DNA of 64,000 nucleotides from Streptomyces sp. TSRI0107 (lineage in GTDB: Bacteria > Actinomycetota > Actinomycetes > Streptomycetales > Streptomycetaceae). This document shows positions 6,709 to 15,582 of this stretch, one piece after another. The number at the start of each line of letters is the position of its first letter. The first letter of the stretch is position 1. The notes under the pieces are model-generated. The model was not told where the DNA came from. It ran no database searches and was given only the letters and a program-made list of their open reading frames with translations. Both the position numbers and the translations under genes were made by a program. Where the stretch lies: NCBI RefSeq assembly GCF_001905845.1, contig NZ_LIVZ01000010.1, positions 62,001 through 126,000 on the forward strand. Direction: 5' to 3'.

Positions 6709-8187
6709 TCAGTCGGCGATGTTGACGCCGAAGGACGGGGTGCCGGTGGTCGAGACGCCGCTCGTGCTCGGGGAGACGGTGCGGCTGCCGGTCGTGGTGA
6801 TCTTCGTGCCGTCGGACGGCAGGTAGAGGATCGCGCCGTTGCCGTCGTTCTCGTACGAGCCGGCGATCAGGTCGGCGCGGCCGTCGCCGGTGACGTCGTC
6901 GAGCTTGACGTCGGCGCCGAGGGCGTCGTTCTTCTCGTCCTCGCCGGGGACGCCGGCCGTGCTCTGGGCGAAGGACTGGGCACCGGAGGCGGTGTTCAGG
7001 CCGGAGGCCGAGCCGTACAGGACGGTGACCATGCCCGTGTCGGTGATGCCGTCGATGTTCTCGCCGGCCACGCCGACGACGAGGTCCTGGTAGCCGTCGC
7101 CGTTGACGTCGCCGAGGTCCAGCTCGTAGCCGAAGTAGTCGTTCTTCTCGGAAGTGCCGGGCACGTTGCCGGTGTTCTGGGTGACGCCGGTGGTGGAGCC
7201 GGTGCCGCTCGCGGCGCCGTAGGTGATCCACACCTTGCCGCCGTCGGAGGCCTCGGGGAAGGTCAGGCCGTCGCCGTCGGTCCGGTTCCAGTACATGCCG
7301 GTGACGATGTCGCCGTAGCCGTCGGCGTCGATGTCGCCGATGGCGGTGATCACGCCCGCCTTGAGGGTCTTCGCGGAGGCGGTGGACAGGCCGCTCGCGG
7401 TGCCGGGCAGCAGGTAGTTGGTGTTCCAGCCGTAGTCGGTCTGGGTCTCGAAGCCGTCCACGACGAGGTCGGTGCGCTTGTCGCCGTTGACGTCGCCCGC
7501 GGTGAGGTTGAGCGGGCCGCGGGCGGTACCGCCGGACTGGATCGGCGGCTTGACGGTCTGACGGCCGAGGCCCGGCTTGCCGGTGGCGCCGATGCCACCC
7601 TTGAACACGTGGATGGTGCTGGAGCTGTTGCCGACCGCGAGGTCCGCCTTGCCGTCGCCGTCGAAGTCGCCGGCGGCCAGGTTCTTGCCCCACAGGTCGT
7701 GCGCGGAGGGCGCCGGGTCGGCGACGGTGACACCGGCGCCGGTGAGGCCCTTGGCGGAGCCCCACAGCACGGCGACGCCGCCGCCGTCCTGGTCGCCGCC
7801 GACGTCCTCCCAGGGGGCGGAGACGGCGAGGTCGTCGTAGCCGTCGCCGTTGAAGTCGGCGTAGGCGTGCTCGGCGCCGAAGCCGTCGCCGGTCTCGGCG
7901 GTGCCCGGGGCGCCCGTGGTGTTCTGGCTGATGACGGAGCGCTTGGCGGAGGACACGCCGGTGGCGGTGCCGTACAGGGCGACGAGCTGGCCGGCGGTCT
8001 GCTTGCCGCTCACATAGGCGCCGGAGGCGCTGAAGGCGATGTCACCGATGCCGTCGCCGTTGAAGTCGGCCTGGGGGACGTGCGTCGAGTCCGCGGCCGT
8101 CGCCGTCGCGGCCGTGAACGTCAGCAGCCCGCCCGTCAGCGCGGCCGCGGTGGCCGTCGCGAGGGCGAGTCGCAGGGTGTGCTGCAT
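6709..8187 (-). CDS. secreted FG-GAP repeat protein (paralogue)
   Basis: A 492-residue exported beta-propeller protein. ATG 8187 with GGAG six bases upstream begins MQHTLRLALATATAAALTGG, a signal peptide ending about ATATAA. It has seven or so FG-GAP repeats with D-x-N-G-D-G motifs (DFNGDGIGDI, DFDGDGKADL, DVNGDKRTDL, DIDADGYGDI, DVNGDGYQDL). It is the upstream gene of the pair. It probably forms an extracellular or cell-wall-facing propeller; the ligand is unknown. Confidence 0.85.
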   Translation of the reverse strand: MQHTLRLALATATAAALTGGLLTFTAATATAADSTHVPQADFNGDGIGDIAFSASGAYVSGKQTAGQLVALYGTATGVSSAKRSVISQNTTGAPGTAETGDGFGAEHAYADFNGDGYDDLAVSAPWEDVGGDQDGGGVAVLWGSAKGLTGAGVTVADPAPSAHDLWGKNLAAGDFDGDGKADLAVGNSSSTIHVFKGGIGATGKPGLGRQTVKPPIQSGGTARGPLNLTAGDVNGDKRTDLVVDGFETQTDYGWNTNYLLPGTASGLSTASAKTLKAGVITAIGDIDADGYGDIVTGMYWNRTDGDGLTFPEASDGGKVWITYGAASGTGSTTGVTQNTGNVPGTSEKNDYFGYELDLGDVNGDGYQDLVVGVAGENIDGITDTGMVTVLYGSASGLNTASGAQSFAQSTAGVPGEDEKNDALGADVKLDDVTGDGRADLIAGSYENDGNGAILYLPSDGTKITTTGSRTVSPSTSGVSTTGTPSFGVNIAD

Positions 8188-8655
8188 GCGGATCTCCTGC
8201 GGCATGCGGGGATGCCCGGCGGGCGTCCCGGAGTCAATGGGTGCGCCGGATGGCGTGATCACCGGGTTGTCCCTGCTTTGCCGGGAGTTGTCCTCGGGTT
8301 CACGGTCCGGTTGGCGAAGGGGAGACCAACGAAGTGACGGGAGGGTTGTACGAGATTCAAAGAGACTCGAAGAGATTTACGGGAGCTGAATGGTCGTACG
8401 AGAGTGAAGTGAGCGCCGGGAAGGTGGCGCCCGGCGGGACGGTGGCCCCGTCGCCGCCGGCTCACGCGCGCCGCCGGCGCGCGCGTGCGAGATCGGGGGA
8501 CACCGCGGGGACGCGGATTGACTGGAACGCGCTGCTCCGAACGGGCCGGACCTGCCACGCAGGGCCGCCGAAGGCACCGAAGGGCCTCGCGGAGGGCGGC
8601 CGAGATCGCGCGATGCCGTCACGGACAGGGGGTCCGGCGCCCTACGCTGTCCGCC
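8188..8655. other. divergent intergenic region
   Basis: About 470 bp between the divergently transcribed FG-GAP gene and the 8656 gene. Open frames here lack ribosome sites and codon bias. An AT-richer stretch near 8340-8400 (ACGAGATTCAAAGAGACTCG) is the likeliest promoter area; I see no clear -10/-35 pair. Confidence 0.5.
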
Positions 8656-9204
8656 ATGGACGAAGACCGCTCCATCATCGAGCTGTTCCATGCCCTGGAC
8701 CGCCTGCCCGGACCGGAACACCTCGAATTCCCCGACGGGTTCGACCTGGCCCAGGCCCGCATGCGGGCCGCACTCCTCAGGAAACGGCTGAACGACGTGT
8801 TCAGCCGGGAGCACCAGAACCCCGTCCGGCTGGACGACCGCATCCAGGACGCCTCCTACTACTTCGCCCTGCGCATCCCGCCGCGCGCGACGGAGGCCGG
8901 CGAGTGGATCTGCGTACGGCTCAGCAACTACGGCGACCTCGCCGTCATCCTCGCCCCCCGGCCGGACAGCCACCCGGACCTGGACGCGGCCGTCGCGGCC
9001 GGCGCCCTGTCCGAAGGGGACCGCAAACGCGTCGAGACCACACTGACCGACCTCGGCTACCGGGTGGTGCCGGCACGGCTGCTGCACCGCCCGTACGACG
9101 GCGTGACCTGGCTCGCGGACTCCGAGAGCGACGAGCGGATGGCGGCGCACGCCGTGCAGCCTGGTGAGGCGACGTGGTGGACGAGGTTCTTCGAGTACCT
9201 GTGA
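8656..9204 (+). CDS. conserved hypothetical protein
   Basis: A 182-residue soluble protein (MDEDRSIIELFHALDRL... ending WWTRFFEYL) with no signal peptide. Regular hydrophobic spacing (YYFALRIPP, WICVRLSNYGDLAVIL, GYRVVPARLLHRPYDGVTW) suggests a compact alpha/beta fold. I do not recognise the family. Codon bias is fully Streptomyces-like. It is probably monocistronic; the next gene is 310 bp away. Confidence 0.75.
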   Translation: MDEDRSIIELFHALDRLPGPEHLEFPDGFDLAQARMRAALLRKRLNDVFSREHQNPVRLDDRIQDASYYFALRIPPRATEAGEWICVRLSNYGDLAVILAPRPDSHPDLDAAVAAGALSEGDRKRVETTLTDLGYRVVPARLLHRPYDGVTWLADSESDERMAAHAVQPGEATWWTRFFEYL

Positions 9205-9310
9205 GGCGCGCTCCGCTGTGAATCCTGTGCCGGATTCCTGTGCCGGTTCCTGGCCGGTGGCCGGTTCCTGTGCCGCCGGTTGGGCTCCGGCCCGGTGTTA
9301 CGCTCACCGG

Positions 9311-9355
9311 GTGAACACCTACTGGCACGTCGTTCTGCCGCCGCTCTGCGCCTGA
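9311..9355 (+). CDS. possible leader peptide upstream of the EamA transporter
   Basis: A 14-codon frame from GTG 9311 reads VNTYWHVVLPPLCA and stops at 9353-9355. A -10-like TACGCT at 9299-9304 lies six bases before the GTG, the spacing seen for leaderless transcripts. The next gene starts 159 bp downstream with no other frame between, so a regulatory upstream ORF is plausible. The aromatic, Pro-Pro and Cys codons could be the sensed element. There is no homology evidence available to me. Confidence 0.3.
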   Translation: MNTYWHVVLPPLCA

Positions 9356-9513
9356 CGGGCGCGGACACCGACGGTTCGACTTCCGTTCGACCCCCGGCCC
9401 CGGCCGGCCCGCACAGGGCGGTCCCGGTCACGGGGTGATGTCGTGCGCCCGTCTCGAATCCCTTACCGATTCCCGGATTCCCGGGCGCATTCGACGACGG
9501 AAGACTCACGCCA

Positions 9514-10497
9514 GTGCCGATTCGCACGCCCTCCACCAGCACGCCCTCCCCGAACACGCCTGCCACGCACCAGCGGTCCCGCCCCTGCACGCGTCCGCGC
9601 CGCGCAGGCCTCCTCGGCGGCCCCACCCCCATCCTGATCGCGGCCCTCCTGTGGGGCACGACCGGAACCGCCAGCGCCCTCGCTCCCGCGACGGCTCCCG
9701 CGGCCGCCATCGGCTGCGCAGGCCTCACCCTCGGCGGCCTCCTGCTCTACGTCACCTCGCGCGGCGCCCGCGCCCTGCCCGCCGCCTGCACGCGCGGCGA
9801 ACGATGGCTGCTCGCGCTCGGCGCCCTGGCCGTGGCCGGCTACCCGGTCACCTTCTACCCGGCGGTGGCCCGCACCGGCGTTGCCGTCGCCACCGTGATC
9901 GCGCTGGGCAGCGCACCCGTCTTCGCCGGCCTGCTGTCCTGGGCCACGGGACAGTCCCGCCCGACCGCCCGCTGGACGGCCGCCACGGCGGCGGCCGTAC
10001 TCGGCTGCACGCTGCTCGTCCTGGGCCCGCGGTTCAGCGGCGAGGGCGAGCCCCTGGACATGACCGGCGTGGCGCTCGCCGCCTGCGGTGGACTGTCGTA
10101 CGCCGTCTACTCGCTGATCGGCGGCAGGCTCATCGCGGGCGGGCACGAGTCCGACGCGGTGATGGGCGTGCTGTTCGGGGCGGCGGGCGTACTCGTGCTG
10201 CCGCTGGTGGCGGGCACGGACGCGCGGTGGCTGACCGAACCGCGCGGCGCGGCGGTGGCGCTGTACCTCGCCCTGTTCACCGTCGCCCTCGCGTACCGCC
10301 TCTACGGCCACGGCCTGCGCCGCACACCCGCGTCGGTGGCGACGACCCTGACCCTCGCCGAGCCGGCGGTGGCGGCGGTACTGGGCGTCGCCGCCCTCGG
10401 CGAGCGGCTGCCGGTCCCCTCCTGGTGCGGCTTGGCCGTGCTGGGGCTGGGTCTGGCGCTCCTGACCGGGGGGAGGTCCGGCGGGGCGGGCTCATAA
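9514..10497 (+). CDS. EamA/DMT-family membrane exporter
   Basis: A 327-residue drug/metabolite-transporter protein with about ten hydrophobic helices in two five-helix EamA repeats (GPTPILIAALLWGTTGTAS, and in the second half a short GGLSYAVYSLIGG motif). It probably exports an amino acid or other small metabolite. GTG 9514 follows a Ser/Thr/Pro/Arg-rich cytoplasmic lead; a later start nearer the first helix is possible. A possible leader peptide precedes it. Substrate not deducible. Confidence 0.85.
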   Translation: MPIRTPSTSTPSPNTPATHQRSRPCTRPRRAGLLGGPTPILIAALLWGTTGTASALAPATAPAAAIGCAGLTLGGLLLYVTSRGARALPAACTRGERWLLALGALAVAGYPVTFYPAVARTGVAVATVIALGSAPVFAGLLSWATGQSRPTARWTAATAAAVLGCTLLVLGPRFSGEGEPLDMTGVALAACGGLSYAVYSLIGGRLIAGGHESDAVMGVLFGAAGVLVLPLVAGTDARWLTEPRGAAVALYLALFTVALAYRLYGHGLRRTPASVATTLTLAEPAVAAVLGVAALGERLPVPSWCGLAVLGLGLALLTGGRSGGAGS

Positions 10498-11118
10498 TCA
10501 GTTCGGGTCAGACCGGGACAGAGCACGGGGATGGCGGGGTCGTCTGGGCATGGGGATCACGTCCAGCGGTGCATGGGGTAGGCGAAAGGGCAGGCTTCCT
10601 TTCGGTTCTGATCATTCGAACGTCCGCATTTGAACGATTTGACGGATTGCCCTAGACGCTGTGTCCTGCGTCCATGACCAAGAGCACGCGCGGCCGCACC
10701 GCCGAGACTGCCTTTGAACACCGCTCCGGCAGTGTCTACTTGAGGATCGAGCATGGCTCCGATGAAGCCATGGCAACGCTTGACGTCGCGACCCGCGTTA
10801 TCGGGGCCTTGTGCCTGTACTGCGCAGAGAGGCTGCTGCCAGCATGGTGGGCACAGCGGGCAGCCGCCAATGTCAGAGGGACCCGGTAGATATGCCTACT
10901 GAAGGGCTGTCGAAAGTCGCCACTTTCAGCACCTCCTCGCTCTACTGTGGGGCGGTCTCGCCCGACAGGGAGCCAGCGACCCGAAGAACGGCACCGAGTT
11001 CGGAGCGTGCCGCTCGGGTGGGAGCTTTGTAGCTGCCTTCACTGCCTCGTGGGGGCCAGCCAGTTCAGTCAGTGCGGGCGTCACCGGCAACGGGTCGATA
11101 CAAGACCTGCCAGGTGGC
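10498..11118. other. left flank of the serine-recombinase remnant
   Basis: About 620 bp with only one weak frame (10674-10889). The sequence is AT-richer than its neighbours and contains palindrome-like TTCGAACG and the 9-mer GCCTGTACT (near 10813), which recurs at 12843 beside the recombinase start. It is probably what remains of the element that brought the recombinase. Confidence 0.4.
10674..10889 (+). CDS. possible small element-borne protein
   Basis: A 71-residue frame (MTKSTRGRTAETAF... ending NVRGTR) with fairly good third-position bias in the first half and weaker bias later. No ribosome site is evident and no family is recognised. Its place between EamA and the recombinase suggests element cargo if it is real. 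Confidence 0.3.
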   Translation: MTKSTRGRTAETAFEHRSGSVYLRIEHGSDEAMATLDVATRVIGALCLYCAERLLPAWWAQRAAANVRGTR

Positions 11119-12867
11119 TCAGGTGTCCGCGTGCTCTGGCGACTCAGCCCATCGCACGAGCACACGGTCCCGTGTGTTCGCGTTCCGGCCCCTGCCGACA
11201 GACTTGGCGATCCTCACGGAGTCGATGAAGAGCGCCAGGAACTCCCGCTTCCTTTCCAGGTCCCACGCCGCCCATGTCGATCCTTCCCCGATGGGATCTC
11301 CCCCCACGCTCGTCCACTCATTGGGGATCTGAATGGTTCGGCTGTCGGTCGCCTTCAGTTGTGCCAACCGTTCGGCTGTCCGCTCCTCGTAAGCAGCCAA
11401 CCGCGCCATGGACTCCCTGAACATCTGCGCACCTGTCTCGTCCTCGTAGACGCCGGCCAGTCGGTCCACGTGGAGGATGCGGCGAGACTCCCGTACGTGC
11501 TCCAGCTCAGCTTGCACTGCCGCACGTTCGGCGTCCCGCTGGGACGTGTCCTGTTGGCGGGCGAAGCGCCGTGACGCCTCGGCCAGCCATTCGAGATCTT
11601 CCGGGTCGTCGGGGTCCATGGCCATGAGACGGGCCCATACCCGCCTGGCCGTCTCGTTGTCCGCCGCGTCCTGGCCGATGACGAGACCACCGTGGCCGGG
11701 GATGACTCCCCCTGCCCGGTTGCACTTGTAGTAGAGCTTCCCGCCCCGTCGGTCGGTCACCATTACCGATCCGCAGACATCGCAGAACAGAAGTCCGCAC
11801 CCGGCCAGCAGGGTCGGGACGCGTCGGCCCGCCCTCACGACGACCTGCGTCCGGCCGTCCAGCACATCCTGTAGCTTCCACCACTCCTCCGTGGGGATCA
11901 GTGCTTCGTGCGACTGGACGGGCTGCCCTTCGTCGTCACGCAAGATGACGCGCTTCCCTGTCTTGCCCGGGACTGGGTTGCCGTCGGCATCCTTGCTCGC
12001 CGGCACCCGTCCCTGCCACTCGATCGCGTACCCCGCAAGGCGCGGGTCCCTCAGAATGCGCAGGACGGTGGACGACACCCATGCAGACCGCTCCACGGCT
12101 TCCGAGACTCCGCGCGCGCGGCGCGAAGCGAGGCGCTTGGCCCCCGACTTCCCCAGGGACTCCGCCTTCGTCGGTACGCCGTTCTCGTTGAGCCGCTTGG
12201 CGATCTGCGAGGCGGACAAGCCCTCTGCCGCCCACCGAGCCATGTCCCGGACGTGCGAACTCTCTACGGCGTCAGGGACGAGCCGAACGACGGACAGCTT
12301 GCCGCTGGTCGCCCGCTCTGCCGTGAAGCCGTACGGGGGGATGCCGGATACGTGGCTGCCGGCCCGCCGGAGCGTGTCCTTGGTGACGGAGACATAGGCC
12401 GACTTCATGTCGGACTCCTGCTGGGCCAGACCCGCGATGATGGCGAGGATGTCGACACCGACCGGGGTGGACGTGTCGAGGTACGGCTCTTCGACGCTGA
12501 CCAGACGCACGCCGTGCGATTCCAGCTCTTCGGTGATCCGCATGGCTTCCAATGCGCCACGGCGAGTCAGGCGGGACAGCGAGAAGACGACCACGGCGTC
12601 CACGTGTCCGCCGCGCACGGCCGTCATCATCTCTTCGAACCCCGGGCGCTGGATGTTTGGGTCCCATCCGGACTTGCCCACGTCCTCGAAGCTGCCCGCG
12701 TCGCTCCACCCCCTCGACGCGATAAGCGAGGCGCACCTTTCGCGCTGCGCCACATGCGATGCCTGGGAGTCGTCCTCACGCCGTTTTGACTGGCGGATGT
12801 AAGAGACTGCACGTACGTGATCAAGGCTCGGTTCAGCGCCTTGCCTGTACTTCCTGAGAGGTGTCAT
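11119..12867 (-). CDS. large serine recombinase (phage-type integrase)
   Basis: A 582-residue site-specific recombinase. The N-terminal resolvase domain has the catalytic Ser in AVSYIRQSK (about Ser27). The usual active-site blocks follow (VVVFSLSRLTRRGALEA, LAIIAGLAQQES). Then come the recombinase DNA-binding domain, a zinc ribbon (CGLLFCDVCGSV...YYKC) and a C-terminal coiled coil (residues about 440-530). Length is normal and no damage is visible. The ATG at 12867 abuts the start of the divergent monooxygenase gene, so the attachment site probably overlaps both starts. No other phage genes remain. Confidence 0.93.
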   Translation of the reverse strand: MTPLRKYRQGAEPSLDHVRAVSYIRQSKRREDDSQASHVAQRERCASLIASRGWSDAGSFEDVGKSGWDPNIQRPGFEEMMTAVRGGHVDAVVVFSLSRLTRRGALEAMRITEELESHGVRLVSVEEPYLDTSTPVGVDILAIIAGLAQQESDMKSAYVSVTKDTLRRAGSHVSGIPPYGFTAERATSGKLSVVRLVPDAVESSHVRDMARWAAEGLSASQIAKRLNENGVPTKAESLGKSGAKRLASRRARGVSEAVERSAWVSSTVLRILRDPRLAGYAIEWQGRVPASKDADGNPVPGKTGKRVILRDDEGQPVQSHEALIPTEEWWKLQDVLDGRTQVVVRAGRRVPTLLAGCGLLFCDVCGSVMVTDRRGGKLYYKCNRAGGVIPGHGGLVIGQDAADNETARRVWARLMAMDPDDPEDLEWLAEASRRFARQQDTSQRDAERAAVQAELEHVRESRRILHVDRLAGVYEDETGAQMFRESMARLAAYEERTAERLAQLKATDSRTIQIPNEWTSVGGDPIGEGSTWAAWDLERKREFLALFIDSVRIAKSVGRGRNANTRDRVLVRWAESPEHADT

Positions 12868-13197
12868 GTGCCTAGTGTGGTGAAGATCAACGTGCTGACT
12901 GTCCCTGCCGAGCAGCGGGAAGTCCTCGAGAAGCGGTTCGCTTCCCGCGCCCACGCGGTCGAGTCCTCCGACGGCTTCGAGTGGTTCGAACTCCTCCGCC
13001 CCGTCGAGGGCACCGACAACTACCTCGTGTACACGCGGTGGCGGGACGAGGAGTCCTTCCAGGCATGGATGGAGGGCCCGATGAAGACGGCCCACCAGGG
13101 CGGCGGCGAAGGCGCGGAACGCCCGAAGCCGGCCGCCTCCGGCTCCACGCTGTGGTCGTTCGAGGTGGCACAGCAGGCGGCGCCGAAGGGGGAGTAG
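12868..13197 (+). CDS. antibiotic biosynthesis monooxygenase (ABM) family protein
   Basis: A 109-residue ABM-domain protein (VPSVVKINVLTVPAEQR...), the small ferredoxin-like fold of heme-degrading or quinone-forming monooxygenases. The FEWFELLRPVEG and YLVYTRWRDEESFQAWM blocks are typical. GTG 12868 has GAGAGG six bases upstream. The start codon is directly adjacent to the ATG of the divergent recombinase, so its native promoter was probably displaced by integration. It may be read from a promoter inside the recombinase gene or lie silent. Confidence 0.85.
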   Translation: MPSVVKINVLTVPAEQREVLEKRFASRAHAVESSDGFEWFELLRPVEGTDNYLVYTRWRDEESFQAWMEGPMKTAHQGGGEGAERPKPAASGSTLWSFEVAQQAAPKGE

Positions 13198-13391
13198 TCC
13201 CTGTCAGCCGAGGGGTGCTGGCTGGCCCTGGCCCCACCCCTCGGCCGTGCCCGAGTGCCCACTGCTCACCGAGGGCTTGCCCGCCGCGGGCGCCGCTGCC
13301 CGCGGTGATGCGTGGGCCGGTGTGAGCTGGAGCGGTTCGCCCGGCGCAACGTGATCAGAGCCGGGCGAGGCGCTTTCGTTCCGATGAGATC

Positions 13392-15422
13392 TCAAGCCGT
13401 GCCAGATGCTTCCGCTGACGATGCTCGTCGAGGCGCCGGGCTCTCCAGATGGGCCACGACCGTGGCGTAGAACCGGTGCACGGCGTCGTCGACACTGCGG
13501 ATGAAGCCCGACTCGGCGTTGCCGCGGCTGCTGCCCATGCCCTTGAAGAGGGACAGGCGGAAGCCGGCGATCTGTGCACCGTTCTTGGGCAGCATGTCTC
13601 CCGGTTCTGGGCGCAGCCGTTCCAACGTGCCCCGTGGCCCGCCCGCCTCGCCTTCGACCAGCGTTTCGATGTGCAGGTCGGCGGGAGCTTCGGCGAGACG
13701 CCGGACGAGTCGTTTCGCCCAGGTCAGGGGGTAGCCCTGCGTCGGTGCCGGGATATCGATCGAAGTGCGAAGTTTTCCGGTACGGAGGTCGGCGGTGATG
13801 GCGAGCACGCCGGGTGTGCTGTCGATGCGTAGTTCCGCCTGCAGCTTTCCTTCCAGGCAGAGCTGATCGGCCAGGCCGGCTCGCCGGGTCGCGGGGTCGA
13901 CTCCGCGCTTGGACCGGTTGACCGGCAGAACCTTCTGGCCCAGTTCGCCACCGAGCCTGAGACAGACCTGGCGGATCAGCCGTTCCCAGTTCTCCACTAC
14001 GTCCAGGGCCCGTGGGTCGCCCTGGCAGAGGGTCTCGTCGTCGATGCCGTTGCGGACCGGCACCCACGCCGCACCCATGTTCTGAAATCCGTGGCACCCG
14101 GAATTCTCATGCTGGAGGTAGTGCAGAAGCTCCTGGAGCAGCCAGGCGTGAGCCGCGTTGCCCACACCTTCGTGCCGGATCAGCATCTGCGCTTGATGGG
14201 CCACTTCCGCCCAGGACAGATGCCATAGCGCCACCTTGTGTTTGCGGCGGCCGTCGATTCTGACGTCGACCAGCGGACTGCCTTCCAACGCGACGTCGTT
14301 CGACAATGTGATGACGGCCTCGTAGCCCCTGCGTGCGGCGATGTCCATGTACGCCTGCACTTGCTCGGCTTTCAGGGCGTTCCCGTTGGTCTTGGTCTCG
14401 ACCAGTGCCGTCCACAGCTTGCCTGCTCTCTCGACCCTGATCACGCCGTCCGGTCGGCGAGGCGTGTCACCATGCGGAAGGGAGACCTCGGCGAAAGTCT
14501 CCATGCGACCGGCCGGCGCACCGAACGCGGCGGTGAGTCTCCTGCCGAGTTCCGGAATCTGCGCCATCACCGACAGCAGCACGGAGGTCGCACGCATCTC
14601 CCGATCTCGGTCGCTCTTGAGCGCGGAGACCGGAAAGAGCCTGGCCTCCTTCCAGGAGTCGTTCTCCGCCAAGGACTTCTTGGTCACCTTCGGCAGGGTG
14701 ACCTTCTTTTTGGCGGTGCGCGGCCGTGAAGGTGCCTTCCTCGGTTCCGTCTCAGTGTCGGGCCGTCTGGGTGCCGGGACAGCCTCCAGTGCCGCCGGTT
14801 TGTGTTCTCTCACGGACGCAGCTGTTGGCTCCGCCTGTGGTTCGCTATTGGCGCTGTCCAGTTCCGCGTCGGCGGCATCGTCCTCGATGTCGACGCCGAA
14901 GTCGGTGGCCAGGCCGGCCAGACCTGCGTCGTAGCCCTGTCCGACGGCCCGGAGCTTCCATTCTCCGCTGCGGCGGTACAGCTCCCCGAAGATGAACGCA
15001 CTGACCGCGTCGGCATCCTCGATGGCGAACCTGAGCAGGCTCTCGCCGGAGCTGTCGGCCAAGGTCAGCTGCAGGTCGTCCAGTTCTCCGAAGTGTGCTC
15101 CGCCGTACCGGCTCGCGGCCACCACGATGCGGTCGATGTCCTCTGGAATCGCCGTCAGGTCGAAACTGATCCGATCCTGATTGCCGCTCCCAGTGGGGGC
15201 CTTCCCCAGCAGCTGCACGCTTCCGTCAGCGGCGACCGGGTTGTTGTAGAAGTAGAAATCGGCGTCACTGCGTACTTTGCCGTCCGCGTTCAGCAGCAGC
15301 ACGGAGACGTCTGCGTCACCCTCACCCGTCGGGCTGGTCCAGTCGAGACTCACGATCACGGACTCGACGCTTTCGCTGAGGGTGGCCAGACCTACGTTGC
15401 CACCCTTGGTCAATTGATACAT
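13392..15422 (-). CDS. TerD-domain protein fused to a PD-(D/E)xK-like nuclease domain
   Basis: A 676-residue fusion. Residues 1 to about 180 are a TerD domain (MYQLTKGGNVGL, DADVSVLLLNADGKV, DFYFYNN), a calcium-binding fold of tellurite/stress systems. An Ala/Pro/Lys-rich linker follows (about 185-255). Next comes a domain with P-D-G-V-I (about 323) and L-V-E-T-K-T (Glu about 342), the spacing of a PD-(D/E)xK nuclease core, followed by QVQAYMDIA. The C-terminal 270 residues are unknown. ATG 15422 has a G-run ribosome site and the TerD fold begins there. A role in stress response or phage defence is inference. Confidence 0.75.
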   Translation of the reverse strand: MYQLTKGGNVGLATLSESVESVIVSLDWTSPTGEGDADVSVLLLNADGKVRSDADFYFYNNPVAADGSVQLLGKAPTGSGNQDRISFDLTAIPEDIDRIVVAASRYGGAHFGELDDLQLTLADSSGESLLRFAIEDADAVSAFIFGELYRRSGEWKLRAVGQGYDAGLAGLATDFGVDIEDDAADAELDSANSEPQAEPTAASVREHKPAALEAVPAPRRPDTETEPRKAPSRPRTAKKKVTLPKVTKKSLAENDSWKEARLFPVSALKSDRDREMRATSVLLSVMAQIPELGRRLTAAFGAPAGRMETFAEVSLPHGDTPRRPDGVIRVERAGKLWTALVETKTNGNALKAEQVQAYMDIAARRGYEAVITLSNDVALEGSPLVDVRIDGRRKHKVALWHLSWAEVAHQAQMLIRHEGVGNAAHAWLLQELLHYLQHENSGCHGFQNMGAAWVPVRNGIDDETLCQGDPRALDVVENWERLIRQVCLRLGGELGQKVLPVNRSKRGVDPATRRAGLADQLCLEGKLQAELRIDSTPGVLAITADLRTGKLRTSIDIPAPTQGYPLTWAKRLVRRLAEAPADLHIETLVEGEAGGPRGTLERLRPEPGDMLPKNGAQIAGFRLSLFKGMGSSRGNAESGFIRSVDDAVHRFYATVVAHLESPAPRRASSAEASGTA

Positions 15423-15582
15423 AACCCCCACCCCACTGGCACACGTCAGACACGGATCGCCTGCCACTCGGCGCCGCTCGTTGCTCCGTGTGTGACGCGC
15501 CGCACACTCAATGCACGTCGAAACTTTAGTACTCGACGGACACTGTCCTCAGGCCGTCTGCAGGAATAGCCAGGAGCCCAGT
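15423..15582. promoter_or_regulatory. upstream region of the TerD-nuclease gene
   Basis: A short spacer between GntR (ending 15583) and the TerD fusion (starting 15422), both on the minus strand. It contains the inverted repeat GGACA-C-TGTCC (15538-15548) next to TAGTACT, a candidate operator/promoter for the TerD gene. No boxes are clear enough to call. Confidence 0.3.

Noticed and set aside
5135..8337. Long plus-strand frames opposite the FG-GAP genes
   Set aside because: Low-complexity Gly/Val/Ala/Asp translations mirror the D-x-N-G-D-G repeats of the real minus-strand genes; no starts or ribosome sites.
10813..12851. attL/attR pair defined by GCCTGTACT
   Set aside because: Nine shared bases are too few to distinguish from chance in 2 kb; kept only as a hint in the recombinase finding.
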